19,494 nt of DNA from Actinomycetota bacterium (GTDB taxonomy: Bacteria > Actinomycetota > Actinomycetes > S36-B12), in assembly GCA_009700485.1 (NCBI GenBank), contig WLLZ01000025.1, positions 1 through 19,494 on the forward strand, read 5' to 3'. The notes beneath the pieces are model-generated. The model saw only the letters and a program-made list of their open reading frames with translations. It was not told the DNA's origin and searched no databases. Positions 1 through 5,805 of this stretch are shown piece by piece. The translations under genes and the position numbers were made by a program. The number at the start of each line of letters is the position of its first letter. The first letter of the stretch is position 1.

Positions 1-37
1 TGAACCCGCCGATCCCACTCACATCGATTCTCGCCAC
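1..37 (-). CDS. Possible N-terminal fragment of an unidentified protein, cut by the window edge
   Basis: On the minus strand a GTG at 37-35 opens a frame reading (M)ARIDVSGIGGF and running off the left edge without a stop. A -10-like hexamer CATACT lies exactly six bases upstream, the spacing seen at several other starts here, which suggests a leaderless transcript. Only twelve codons are visible, so the product cannot be named and the gene may not be real. It would be divergent from dtd. Confidence 0.3.
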   Translation of the reverse strand, partial: MARIDVSGIGGF

Positions 38-43
38 AAGTGC

Positions 44-72
44 AGTATGTACCAAAGTGCTTGCAATTGCAA
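44..72 (-). promoter_or_regulatory. Candidate leaderless promoter for the left-edge gene
   Basis: Reading minus, a -35-like TTGCAA (72-67) is followed after 17 bases by CATACT (49-44), then six bases, then GTG at 37. Spacing is ideal, but CATACT matches TATAAT at only four of six positions. This is pattern reading, not proof. Confidence 0.3.
61..72. repeat. 12-bp perfect palindrome TTGCAATTGCAA between divergent genes
   Basis: Two inverted TTGCAA hexamers meet to form a perfect palindrome in the interval before dtd. Each half could act as a -35 element for one direction. On plus, TTGCAA (61-66) is followed after 16 bases by TAACAG (83-88), which would give dtd a leader of roughly 60 bases. 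It could equally be an operator for a dimeric regulator. Confidence 0.4.
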
Positions 73-154
73 ACGCGGGTGCTAACAGGGGCTAGCGCGT
101 CCTCAATAACCCACACCAGCCCGGCCGCGCCCAACTAGTGGCACGCTGTCCCCC

Positions 155-634
155 ATGAGGGCGGTAGTGCAACGCGCAGCGGGCGGCCAAGTGAGCGTCG
201 ACGGAGAATTAGTCGGTGCATTTGGCGGGCCGGGCCTGGTGATCTTGGTTGGGGTAACGCATTCCGACACCGCGGCAGCGGCCATGGCACTAGCGGACAA
301 GATTTATGACATGCGGCTCTTCTCACATGAGCATGCAACAGCTGTTGGAGTCGAACTACCAGCTGATGCGAGCCGCGAACTTTCGGCGGCAGAGCTAAAG
401 CTTCCAGTCCTTGTTATAAGTCAATTTACTTTATACGCCGAAACCAAAAAGGGGCGCCGGCCCACTTGGGATCAAGCGGCACCGCGTCCGGTGGCCGAGC
501 CACTAATTGATGTATTTATTCAGAAGCTTCGCGACCGGGGTGTTGACGTTGCTACCGGGCGCTTTGGCGCCGACATGCAAGTGTCGCTGGTCAACGACGG
601 CCCATTAACTATTACCGTCGAAGTTGACGGTTAA
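155..634 (+). CDS. dtd: D-aminoacyl-tRNA deacylase
   Basis: This cytosolic, dimeric proofreading enzyme hydrolyses D-amino acids (and glycine) mischarged on tRNA. The 159-residue frame carries both hallmark motifs: SQFTLYAETKKGRRP from S89, and NDGP (147-150) within MQVSLVNDGPLT, which holds the family's Gly-cisPro motif that enforces chirality. It is slightly longer than the usual ~145-150 residues because of a loop around residues 60-82 (HATAVGVELPADASREL). ATG 155 gives the canonical MRAVVQRA beginning. No Shine-Dalgarno is visible and no -10 sits at leaderless spacing, so the mRNA may have a leader starting near the palindrome at 61-72. The gene converges on the cellulase, 41 bases away. 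Identification is secure. Confidence 0.96.
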   Translation: MRAVVQRAAGGQVSVDGELVGAFGGPGLVILVGVTHSDTAAAAMALADKIYDMRLFSHEHATAVGVELPADASRELSAAELKLPVLVISQFTLYAETKKGRRPTWDQAAPRPVAEPLIDVFIQKLRDRGVDVATGRFGADMQVSLVNDGPLTITVEVDG

Positions 635-656
635 CGGACGCCCTGACCAGCGACAC
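581..656. repeat. 13-bp perfect inverted repeat spanning the end of dtd
   Basis: GTGTCGCTGGTCA (581-593) recurs as its exact reverse complement at 644-656. The left arm lies inside dtd, coding the conserved VSLVN stretch; the right arm lies beyond the stop at 632-634. Inside the 50-base loop are CGACGG (595-600) with CCGTCG (615-620), and the alternative hairpin CCGTC (615-619) with GACGG (626-630). No T-run follows in either direction, so it is not a standard intrinsic terminator, but it sits where convergent dtd and cellulase transcripts would end. Confidence 0.6.
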
Positions 657-675
657 CTGTCACTGAACTACTGCA

Positions 676-2721
676 CTAACTCGCGGATACCCCCGCTGGC
701 TCTGCCGAACCATTTGTGTTACTCGCTGTGGTAACACAAAAACCAAATGAGGTAACCGTTTGGCCAGGTGCCAGCTGAGCCGCCCAAGCAGCCGGATTTA
801 CTGTTACTGCGGTACCAGATCGGGTAAGCGTGCCACTCCAAGACTGCGAGATCACTGCCGAAGTCGGCAAGCTAAAACGCAGTGCCCAACCGTTAATGGC
901 TTGTGACCCAGTGTTCTTGGTTTGCACACTGCGGCAGTAGCCGCCATCCCAGGTCGAATCCTTCACCATGGTGACCGCGATGACTGACCCATTCGAGGCG
1001 GTGGGTGTCGGGGTCGGGGTCGGTGTCGGGGTCGGTGTGGGTGTCGGTGTCGGTGTGGGTGTCGGTGTCGGTGTCGGACTCACCGTAGGTACCGGCACCG
1101 TGCCGCCGTCCGTATGCGTTGTTGCTGTTACCGCGGCCGGAGCTGCGCCGTTTACACACACCCCGGTGTCGGTGTAGGCGGTGCCGGCATTAGCGCCAGC
1201 CCAACTTGGTGGGGTAACGATCACGTGATTACCCGACCGCACAAAGGTGCCGTTCCACGATGTCGAGATTGTTCCACCGGTAGACAGGTCGAATTCGATT
1301 CTGTCGATGATGATCCGATTGGTGGTGCCATTTTGAACGCCGAGTTTTCCGCACCAGCCACCAGCCCACGATGAGTCAGTGACGATTTTCGACGTAATGA
1401 CCCCGTTGGTGATCCCTGGATTCGACGGAGTTGCGGTCGGAGTAGCTGTTGGAGATGCGGTCGGAGTAGCTGTTGGAGATGCGGTCGGCAATGGAGTCAC
1501 CGTGCCGTCAAATGCAATCGCCTCCTTGTTCATCAGCGAACGCAGCAAAGCCATCTTGTCGGTGTTTATGGTCTTCCAATCGTCCAACAGCACGCCACCG
1601 GTATCGCCGGAGTTAGGATTCCAGGCCCAGAACGTCCAGCTCATATTCTTACGCCCCAGGTAGTCCGCGAACTGTCTGATCCATCGACCTTCGGTGGTGT
1701 CCAAACCGACATTCTTGGCGCCGAACTCACCGATCAAAATTGGAGCAGTTCCCGAGTCCGCCAGATAACCGAATCCCTTTGTCCAACGGTCGGCCAAAAT
1801 CGATGCTTGATTTGGATCAGAGAACCAGGGCTGGGCGAATACTCCCGGGCCGTATTCATGTGGTGAGTAAACAAGCTTGTTCGACTTTGATAGGCGCACC
1901 GGATTAGCGCGCACGCCTTCAAGGTTGCCGCCCCACCAATGTCGATCAAGTAGTTGCCCGCCAGCAACTTGACCCTCAATACCTTCAACAATAATCAACA
2001 TGTTGGGGTTCTGGGCAAGCACCGCATTGCCAGCAAGTTCTGCAGCCCGGCGCCAGTCGGTAGCACCACCGGTACCCCAAGTCGCCGAGCCATGGGGTTC
2101 GTTCTTCAGGTCAGCTGCGATAACATTGGGCTTATCCGCATAGCGTTTGGCTAGCGCCTGCCAGGTGGAGACCCAATTGGCCTCGGTATAACCGTTCTGC
2201 CCGTACCAAAGGTCATACATAAACCCGTCATCAGCTTGCGAGTGGTTGTCGAGAATGATCATCAAACCTTGATTCGCGGCTTCATCAATGATTACGTCCA
2301 TCACCTGTTGCGGGGTCTTGCCGGCTAGAGCCGCATTTCGCCCGTTCGCATAGTCAATGCCGCTGGTTGTCGAAGCCGCCATCGCCTGCAAAGAGAACGG
2401 CATCCGGATGGTGTTGAAGCCTTGGGCTTTGATCTGGGCCAGCATTTCCTTGTAGTCGCGGCTCCATAAGCCGTGGGGTGCGTGGTTGGCGGTTTCGAAC
2501 CCAAACCAGTTGACACCTTGCAAAGTGATGGTTGCCCCGGTGGCATCAACGATTTTGCTGCCACTTGTTGAAAGCGGCAAGGCCGGCAGCCCAGTAGCTG
2601 CCGATGCGGTAGGGGAAGCAAGCACCCCAACCCCGGCCGCGGCCAAGGTGGTGAGGATTACGCCCAATACGAGCGAAATTACGGTATTGCGATGAATTCG
2701 AGGATAGGTAGTTGAGAACAT
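676..2721 (-). CDS. Secreted modular cellulase: signal peptide, GH5, CBM2, CBM2
   Basis: This is an extracellular endo-beta-1,4-glucanase. Of 681 residues, about 1-41 form a Sec signal peptide ending ASPTASA. The GH5 domain spans about 45-400. Proton donor E208 lies in LKNEP, nucleophile E332 in LIGEFG, and H160, H288 and Y290 in DNH and SPHEYG fit the active site. The WTFWAWNPNSGDTGG stretch (362-376) closely resembles Acidothermus E1 (subfamily GH5_1) from memory. A PT/AS linker (408-435) leads to a first CBM2 (about 438-525, C457 and C522, several Trp), a (PT)n linker (about 549-575), and a second CBM2 at the C terminus. CBM2 binds crystalline cellulose. ATG 2721 is preceded by TATACC with six bases between, so the gene probably has its own leaderless promoter. 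It sits between ygfZ and dtd, usually close neighbours in actinobacteria. Substrate beyond beta-glucan is inferred. Confidence 0.95.
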   Translation of the reverse strand: MFSTTYPRIHRNTVISLVLGVILTTLAAAGVGVLASPTASAATGLPALPLSTSGSKIVDATGATITLQGVNWFGFETANHAPHGLWSRDYKEMLAQIKAQGFNTIRMPFSLQAMAASTTSGIDYANGRNAALAGKTPQQVMDVIIDEAANQGLMIILDNHSQADDGFMYDLWYGQNGYTEANWVSTWQALAKRYADKPNVIAADLKNEPHGSATWGTGGATDWRRAAELAGNAVLAQNPNMLIIVEGIEGQVAGGQLLDRHWWGGNLEGVRANPVRLSKSNKLVYSPHEYGPGVFAQPWFSDPNQASILADRWTKGFGYLADSGTAPILIGEFGAKNVGLDTTEGRWIRQFADYLGRKNMSWTFWAWNPNSGDTGGVLLDDWKTINTDKMALLRSLMNKEAIAFDGTVTPLPTASPTATPTASPTATPTATPSNPGITNGVITSKIVTDSSWAGGWCGKLGVQNGTTNRIIIDRIEFDLSTGGTISTSWNGTFVRSGNHVIVTPPSWAGANAGTAYTDTGVCVNGAAPAAVTATTHTDGGTVPVPTVSPTPTPTPTPTPTPTPTPTPTPTPTPTASNGSVIAVTMVKDSTWDGGYCRSVQTKNTGSQAINGWALRFSLPTSAVISQSWSGTLTRSGTAVTVNPAAWAAQLAPGQTVTSFGFCVTTASNTNGSAEPAGVSAS
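999..1078. repeat. Hexanucleotide microsatellite coding the (Pro-Thr)n linker
   Basis: About thirteen imperfect copies of a 6-bp unit (GGTGTC/GGGGTC/GGTGTG on plus) encode the Pro-Thr linker between the two CBM2 modules. The unit is a multiple of three, so copy changes alter linker length without shifting frame. Synonymous differences between copies show it is not a fresh expansion. Confidence 0.85.
1433..1488. repeat. 24-bp tandem repeat in the first cellulase linker
   Basis: Two identical 24-base copies (1433-1456 and 1457-1480), each beginning GCGGTCGG, are followed by an 8-base partial third copy. They encode the PTASPTAT-type linker between GH5 and the first CBM2. Exact identity suggests recent duplication. 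Confidence 0.9.
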
Positions 2722-2727
2722 GTCCTA

Positions 2728-2733
2728 GGTATA
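2728..2733 (-). promoter_or_regulatory. Candidate -10 element for the cellulase gene
   Basis: On minus, TATACC is followed by six bases (TAGGAC) and then the ATG at 2721. That spacing puts transcription start at or next to the start codon. There is no Shine-Dalgarno and no convincing -35. Confidence 0.45.
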
Positions 2734-2755
2734 CCCAGCCGATCCAGTCTTAAAC

Positions 2756-3733
2756 CTAAATTGTTAAATAATTCTCTTGGGCTGCGGGCACTTCGCCCTC
2801 GTCGGTACGAATTGTGAGTATTGCCTCAATGGGAACATTACGTTTAACTATGGCGGTAGCCACCGGGCCAAGTTCATAGTGACGTGCGCCGGTGCCCACC
2901 CAACCCACCTCCTTATCGCCTGCAAAGACTGGCGCACCGTGGCCGGGAAGGATTTCAGCGGACCCATCAAGATGTAGCAGAACTAGGCGCCGTGGTGGTT
3001 TACCCAGGTTTTGTACCCGCGCAACAGTCTCCTGACCGCGGTAACAGCCCTTTTGTAGATGTACCGCCGAGCCAATCCAGCCCACTTCGTGGGGCAGGGT
3101 CTTGTGATCAGTCTCAGCACCCATTCTTGGCATGGCTGCCGCCACCCGCAAGGCCTCCAGTGCCCAACTACCGGATTGCGCCGGTGCCTTCTCGAGTCGC
3201 GAATTCAAATCCTCTCGCGCGATAATCACCTCACGACCGAGCAGGCCGCGACCGGCAAATGGCTCGGGAACCAGCCACGTCGGGTGCAGCGGATCAACCT
3301 CAGCAATTGGCTCCCACACGGCTGCGAATTGAGACGTGACATTTGTAATTTCGACTCGCAACATGAATTGCATCGATTTCAAATATTTTTTTAGCGAGTC
3401 GGCGGTGCCCGGTTCAACAATTAGCCACGAGGTCTCGCCGTCGTCAACCAGGTGCAGTTCATGCTCTACATGCCCATGTGGGCTCAAAATTAGGACGAGC
3501 GCCGACTCATGTGGCTGGAGGTTTTCGAGATACTGGGTTGTTAGCGTGTGTAACCAGGTGAGGCGATCGGGGCCTGTCACCGTGACAACCCCGCGATTTG
3601 AGATGTCGACGATGCCAATGCCTTCAACGAGTAACCGCTGCTCACGATGCGGATCCCCGAAATGCCACGCGATTGACTCGTCGGCGGTGCCGGCGGGACC
3701 CGCGACCGCGTGCGGCAAATCCAATGAACTCAC
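2756..3733 (-). CDS. ygfZ: YgfZ/GcvT-family folate-binding protein
   Basis: A tetrahydrofolate-binding, GcvT-like protein that in other bacteria supports assembly or repair of iron-sulfur clusters in enzymes such as MiaB. The signature KGCYRGQE at residues 228-235 contains the essential Cys (C230). I place the start at GTG 3733, which overlaps the fur stop by four bases (GTGA) and yields (M)SSLDLPHAVAG, the N terminus expected in actinobacterial homologues. A longer frame from 3784 would overlap fur by 55 bases and add an arginine-rich, non-homologous extension. The result is 325 residues, normal for the family. It is last in the minus operon with the 44-residue membrane protein, nitrobindin and Fur, and translation is probably coupled to fur. 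Role is well supported; the specific client enzymes are unknown. Confidence 0.93.
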   Translation of the reverse strand: MSSLDLPHAVAGPAGTADESIAWHFGDPHREQRLLVEGIGIVDISNRGVVTVTGPDRLTWLHTLTTQYLENLQPHESALVLILSPHGHVEHELHLVDDGETSWLIVEPGTADSLKKYLKSMQFMLRVEITNVTSQFAAVWEPIAEVDPLHPTWLVPEPFAGRGLLGREVIIAREDLNSRLEKAPAQSGSWALEALRVAAAMPRMGAETDHKTLPHEVGWIGSAVHLQKGCYRGQETVARVQNLGKPPRRLVLLHLDGSAEILPGHGAPVFAGDKEVGWVGTGARHYELGPVATAIVKRNVPIEAILTIRTDEGEVPAAQENYLTI

Positions 3734-4179
3734 AATTCGTCGTCCGTTAAATCTTCGCCTGACTTGCCTTCGCACTTTGCACAATGCCCATGTATGGACA
3801 TATGCGAGATATCAGTCGTGAAACCTTGTTCACTTCGCAGGCGCTCGACAAAAGTTGAGGCAACAGCGGCGGGAACACTGGCGACCGCCGAGCAGCGATC
3901 GCACACCAGGTGGATGTGGAGTTCTTCATCGACCGCGTGGTACGTCGGGGCGCCGTGCCCAATATGCGCATGGGTAACTAGCCCAACACTCTCGAGGACC
4001 TCGAGAGTTCGATAAACCGTTGATAGGTTCACCCCGGTTGCGGTTCGCTGCACTTCGACCAAAATGGTTTCGGGAGTACCATGCTGTAAACGCTCGACCG
4101 CTTCAAGTACTAATTGGCGCTGCGGGGTAATGCGAAAACCGTGTTCGTGCAGGCGTCGATCCCAATCTTCACTCGCCAC
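3730..4179 (-). CDS. Fur-family metal-dependent transcriptional regulator
   Basis: A 149-residue repressor: winged-helix DNA-binding domain (about 10-80, with ITPQRQLVLEAV and the recognition-helix segment NLSTVYRTLEVL), then a dimerisation and metal domain. Two CxxC pairs (C93/C96 and C133/C136) form the structural zinc site. H81, H88, H90 and H126 are likely ligands of the structural or regulatory metal. The sequence alone does not separate Fur (iron), Zur (zinc) and PerR (peroxide). I chose GTG 4179 because GGGAG lies six bases upstream; it overlaps the preceding gene by 11 bases. A longer TTG start at 4197 has no Shine-Dalgarno. It sits between a haem-binding-fold gene and an iron-sulfur maintenance gene, which leans towards iron or peroxide sensing, though this is inference. 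Confidence 0.92.
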   Translation of the reverse strand: MASEDWDRRLHEHGFRITPQRQLVLEAVERLQHGTPETILVEVQRTATGVNLSTVYRTLEVLESVGLVTHAHIGHGAPTYHAVDEELHIHLVCDRCSAVASVPAAVASTFVERLRSEQGFTTDISHMSIHGHCAKCEGKSGEDLTDDEL

Positions 4180-4717
4180 TTTGTTCTCCCTCGCCAACCC
4201 GGAACAAAGTAGCCGCTAGGTGATTGGTCATGCTTTCGCCCATCGCTGCCATGTCAAATGTCCATAGCAATTGGCCTTCCACGAGACCATAAAGCCGTTG
4301 GCCATCGGTGTACTCCTTCGCACTTTCGGTGCGCGCAACAACATCAGTCCGCAATTCGGCCCGCGCGCCGGTGATAACTGCGTCCTCGATGCCAGTTACC
4401 TCAATTTGGCCGTACCAAACTTCGGCGTAACCGGTCGGGTGTGCCAGTTGTACTTCCAGACGATTATTTGGCCGTGGGCGCCAAAATCCAGTTTCGGTGC
4501 CCAGCGGACGCACCCGGTTGCCGTCGTCGTCAAGTAGCCAACTGCGAGACCAATAGGAAAGAAACGGGCGGCCATCAAAAGCGAATGAAACCTCTTGGCC
4601 AAAACGAAAATCCTCGATCGTCGGGTACTGGCCGGTGCCAACGCCAACCCAACTCCCAACCAGCCACGAAAGTGGCAGCAGCTCGGTAGGTAGCACGCCA
4701 ACCGGTGTCGCGGCCAC
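4169..4717 (-). CDS. Nitrobindin-like / FABP-like beta-barrel protein
   Basis: A 182-residue cytosolic protein of the nitrobindin family (THAP4 C-terminal-like, formerly DUF1794), a ten-stranded barrel that in characterised members binds ferric haem and reacts with NO or peroxynitrite. Visible landmarks are LSWLVGSWVGVGTGQYP (about 16-32), where the family has its GxWxGxG start, FDGRPFLSYWSRSW, TETGFWRP, and the C-terminal MGESMTNHLAATLFR, whose His is a candidate proximal haem ligand. M. tuberculosis Rv0813c, in the matching neighbourhood near GlnR and MshD, is of this family. The GTG start at 4717 is three bases after the stop of the 44-residue membrane gene. Haem binding is inferred; some paralogues in this family lack haem. 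Confidence 0.88.
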   Translation of the reverse strand: MAATPVGVLPTELLPLSWLVGSWVGVGTGQYPTIEDFRFGQEVSFAFDGRPFLSYWSRSWLLDDDGNRVRPLGTETGFWRPRPNNRLEVQLAHPTGYAEVWYGQIEVTGIEDAVITGARAELRTDVVARTESAKEYTDGQRLYGLVEGQLLWTFDMAAMGESMTNHLAATLFRVGEGEQSGE

Positions 4718-4720
4718 GGG

Positions 4721-4855
4721 TTACTCGCCCCCAGTCACGGGCCCGTTTACCAGGCGGTAGACGAGGAAGCAAGAACCACCGGCAAGGAGCAAGGTGGCCG
4801 CAATGAGCAGGGCGGCGGAGATAGCGTCAAGCACATACGGCAGCCTACTACCCAT
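4721..4855 (-). CDS. 44-residue single-pass membrane protein of unknown function
   Basis: This short frame begins MGSRLPYVLDAISAALLIAA, continues through a hydrophobic helix of about 23 residues (about 11-33, including AATLLLAGGSCFLVY) and ends RLVNGPVTGGE. A positive N terminus, one membrane helix with a single Cys (C29) and a short polar tail are visible. It stops three bases before the nitrobindin start, so it heads that operon. ATG 4855 shares CATG with the divergent dsrE-like ATG at 4854. An alternative GTG at 4834 (VLDAISAALL) has TAGGCT seven bases upstream and would be leaderless. I do not recognise a family. Tight operon placement and a clean membrane helix argue it is real. Confidence 0.65.
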   Translation of the reverse strand: MGSRLPYVLDAISAALLIAATLLLAGGSCFLVYRLVNGPVTGGE

Positions 4856-5228
4856 GAGTGAATCCAAGTCGCGTCAATTGCTAATCAAAGTCATGGTCGG
4901 TGCCGATGCCCCAGAACGCTGTTCACAAGGCTTTACCGTGGCCGCAGTGGCTGCCGCATCTGGTGTCGGAGTCTCACTTTGGCTAACGGGTGAAGCGGCT
5001 TGGTTTGCACTACCGGGGCGCGCTGAGGAGTTTGTTCTCGAGCATGCGGCTCCGCTGGCAGATCTGCTCTCCGGGATTTTGGCCGCCGGATCCGTCACCG
5101 TTTGCACCCAATGCGCACAACGTCGTGGGATTGGACCAGAAGACCTAATACCCGGTATCCGAATTGCCGGTGCCGCAGTCTTTGTCGAGGAAGCGATCCA
5201 ACCCGGCGTGCAAGCACTAACTTATTGA
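4854..5228 (+). CDS. DsrE-family sulfur-relay-like protein
   Basis: A 124-residue small alpha/beta protein of the DsrE/YchN fold, which includes sulfur carriers and persulfide-handling proteins. It resembles a widespread actinobacterial type: VGADAPERCSQGFTVA (about 16-30), SLWLTGEAAWFALPG (41-55), VCTQC (83-87) and IRIAGAAVFVEEA (102-114). C23, C84 and C87 are candidate sulfur-carrying or redox cysteines. ATG 4854 gives the expected start just before the first beta strand (RQLLIKVMVGAD); an upstream ATG at 4794 would add 20 residues of no family character. There is no Shine-Dalgarno. It is divergent from the 44-residue membrane gene with overlapping start codons, and its stop is one base from the convergent DUF4395 gene. 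Sulfur transfer is inferred from fold and neighbours. Confidence 0.85.
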   Translation: MSESKSRQLLIKVMVGADAPERCSQGFTVAAVAAASGVGVSLWLTGEAAWFALPGRAEEFVLEHAAPLADLLSGILAAGSVTVCTQCAQRRGIGPEDLIPGIRIAGAAVFVEEAIQPGVQALTY

Positions 5229-5229
5229 T

Positions 5230-5721
5230 TCAGTTTGACCGTGTTAAGCGCTTGCCGAGAATGAAAACCTCGCAGCCCAGGCAGAAATTGAACGCAGCAT
5301 TTAGGAAAGCCGCAACGAGCGCGAACGCCACCGCAATAGTCGAGACCAAAGTGCCACCGAGTAAAGCCGCTACGAGCGCCACGACCAAGAACCCAAAACC
5401 GACCAGCTGAGCAAACCGCGGTGGTGCCGAATCTTCTAACTCAGCCGGGGCGGGAAGCCGTGGCTGAATGAAAGTTCGAAATAGCCAGCCATAAGGCTGC
5501 GCACGTAATCCGATGAAGGCCCCCAAGGCAAAAACAATCGTCTGCCAGGCGATAACTGCAATACCAAATGCGGTGCCCATGGTAATTAGCGCGATGGCCA
5601 GCACCACAGTTGTGATAGCTCCACCGAATCTGGGACCACGCGGATCAATGCTGACCCGCGTGCAAGGCCCGGTTTCAGTTGCTGAGGTTAGGCCTGCGTT
5701 TGCGCCGGTTGAAATCGTCAT
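5230..5721 (-). CDS. DUF4395-family integral membrane protein
   Basis: A 163-residue membrane protein with IDPRGPRFGGAITTVVLAIA at the start of the first helix, then hydrophobic segments at about 33-75 (two helices) and 104-142 (two helices). It ends in the family signature NAAFNFCLGCEVFILGKRL with paired C147 and C150 at the membrane edge. DUF4395 proteins commonly neighbour thioredoxins and rhodaneses and are presumed to take part in transmembrane thiol or sulfur redox chemistry; no biochemical role is established to my knowledge. The ATG start has TATCTT exactly six bases upstream. Here it follows the thioredoxin gene after 84 bases and converges on the DsrE-like gene. Confidence 0.87.
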   Translation of the reverse strand: MTISTGANAGLTSATETGPCTRVSIDPRGPRFGGAITTVVLAIALITMGTAFGIAVIAWQTIVFALGAFIGLRAQPYGWLFRTFIQPRLPAPAELEDSAPPRFAQLVGFGFLVVALVAALLGGTLVSTIAVAFALVAAFLNAAFNFCLGCEVFILGKRLTRSN

Positions 5722-5727
5722 GAACCA

Positions 5728-5756
5728 AAGATATGGGCCGATTTGGTGGGCACAAA
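5728..5756 (-). promoter_or_regulatory. Candidate leaderless promoter of the DUF4395 gene
   Basis: On minus, TTTGTG (5756-5751), 17 bases, TATCTT (5733-5728), six bases, ATG. The -10 fits TANNNT; the -35 is weak. It suggests DUF4395 can be transcribed separately from the thioredoxin gene. Confidence 0.45.
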
Positions 5757-5768
5757 CCTGCCTTTATT

Positions 5769-5788
5769 ATTAGGGACTTAGGCCTAAT
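5769..5788. repeat. Small inverted repeat between thioredoxin and DUF4395 genes
   Basis: ATTAGG (5769-5774) pairs with CCTAAT (5783-5788) around an eight-base loop. An overlapping perfect palindrome TTAGGCCTAA lies at 5778-5787. No T-run follows on the minus strand, so it may be an operator or processing site rather than a terminator. Confidence 0.35.
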
Positions 5789-5805
5789 TGCAAATCTTTC
5801 GCAGA

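Noticed and set aside
968..1177. Open frames on the opposite strand through the (Pro-Thr) linker, giving Gly-Val repeats
   Set aside because: Low-complexity repeats keep all frames free of stops. The frame lies antisense to the well-supported cellulase and has no start signal or family resemblance.
999..1488. Repeated units in the cellulase as a possible CRISPR or regulatory repeat array
   Set aside because: The units are contiguous, lack spacers, are multiples of three and encode Pro/Thr/Ala/Ser linkers.
3734..3784. Longer ygfZ start giving an Arg-rich N-terminal extension
   Set aside because: It would overlap fur by 55 bases and has no homologous character; GTG 3733 gives the expected N terminus and a 4-base overlap.
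3764..4015. Open frames antisense to fur and ygfZ
   Set aside because: Typical shadow frames of moderately GC-rich genes, with no motifs, start signals or credible composition.
5769..5788. Hairpin as an intrinsic terminator of the thioredoxin gene
   Set aside because: The stem is six A/T-containing pairs and no T-run follows on the minus strand; kept only as a small inverted repeat.
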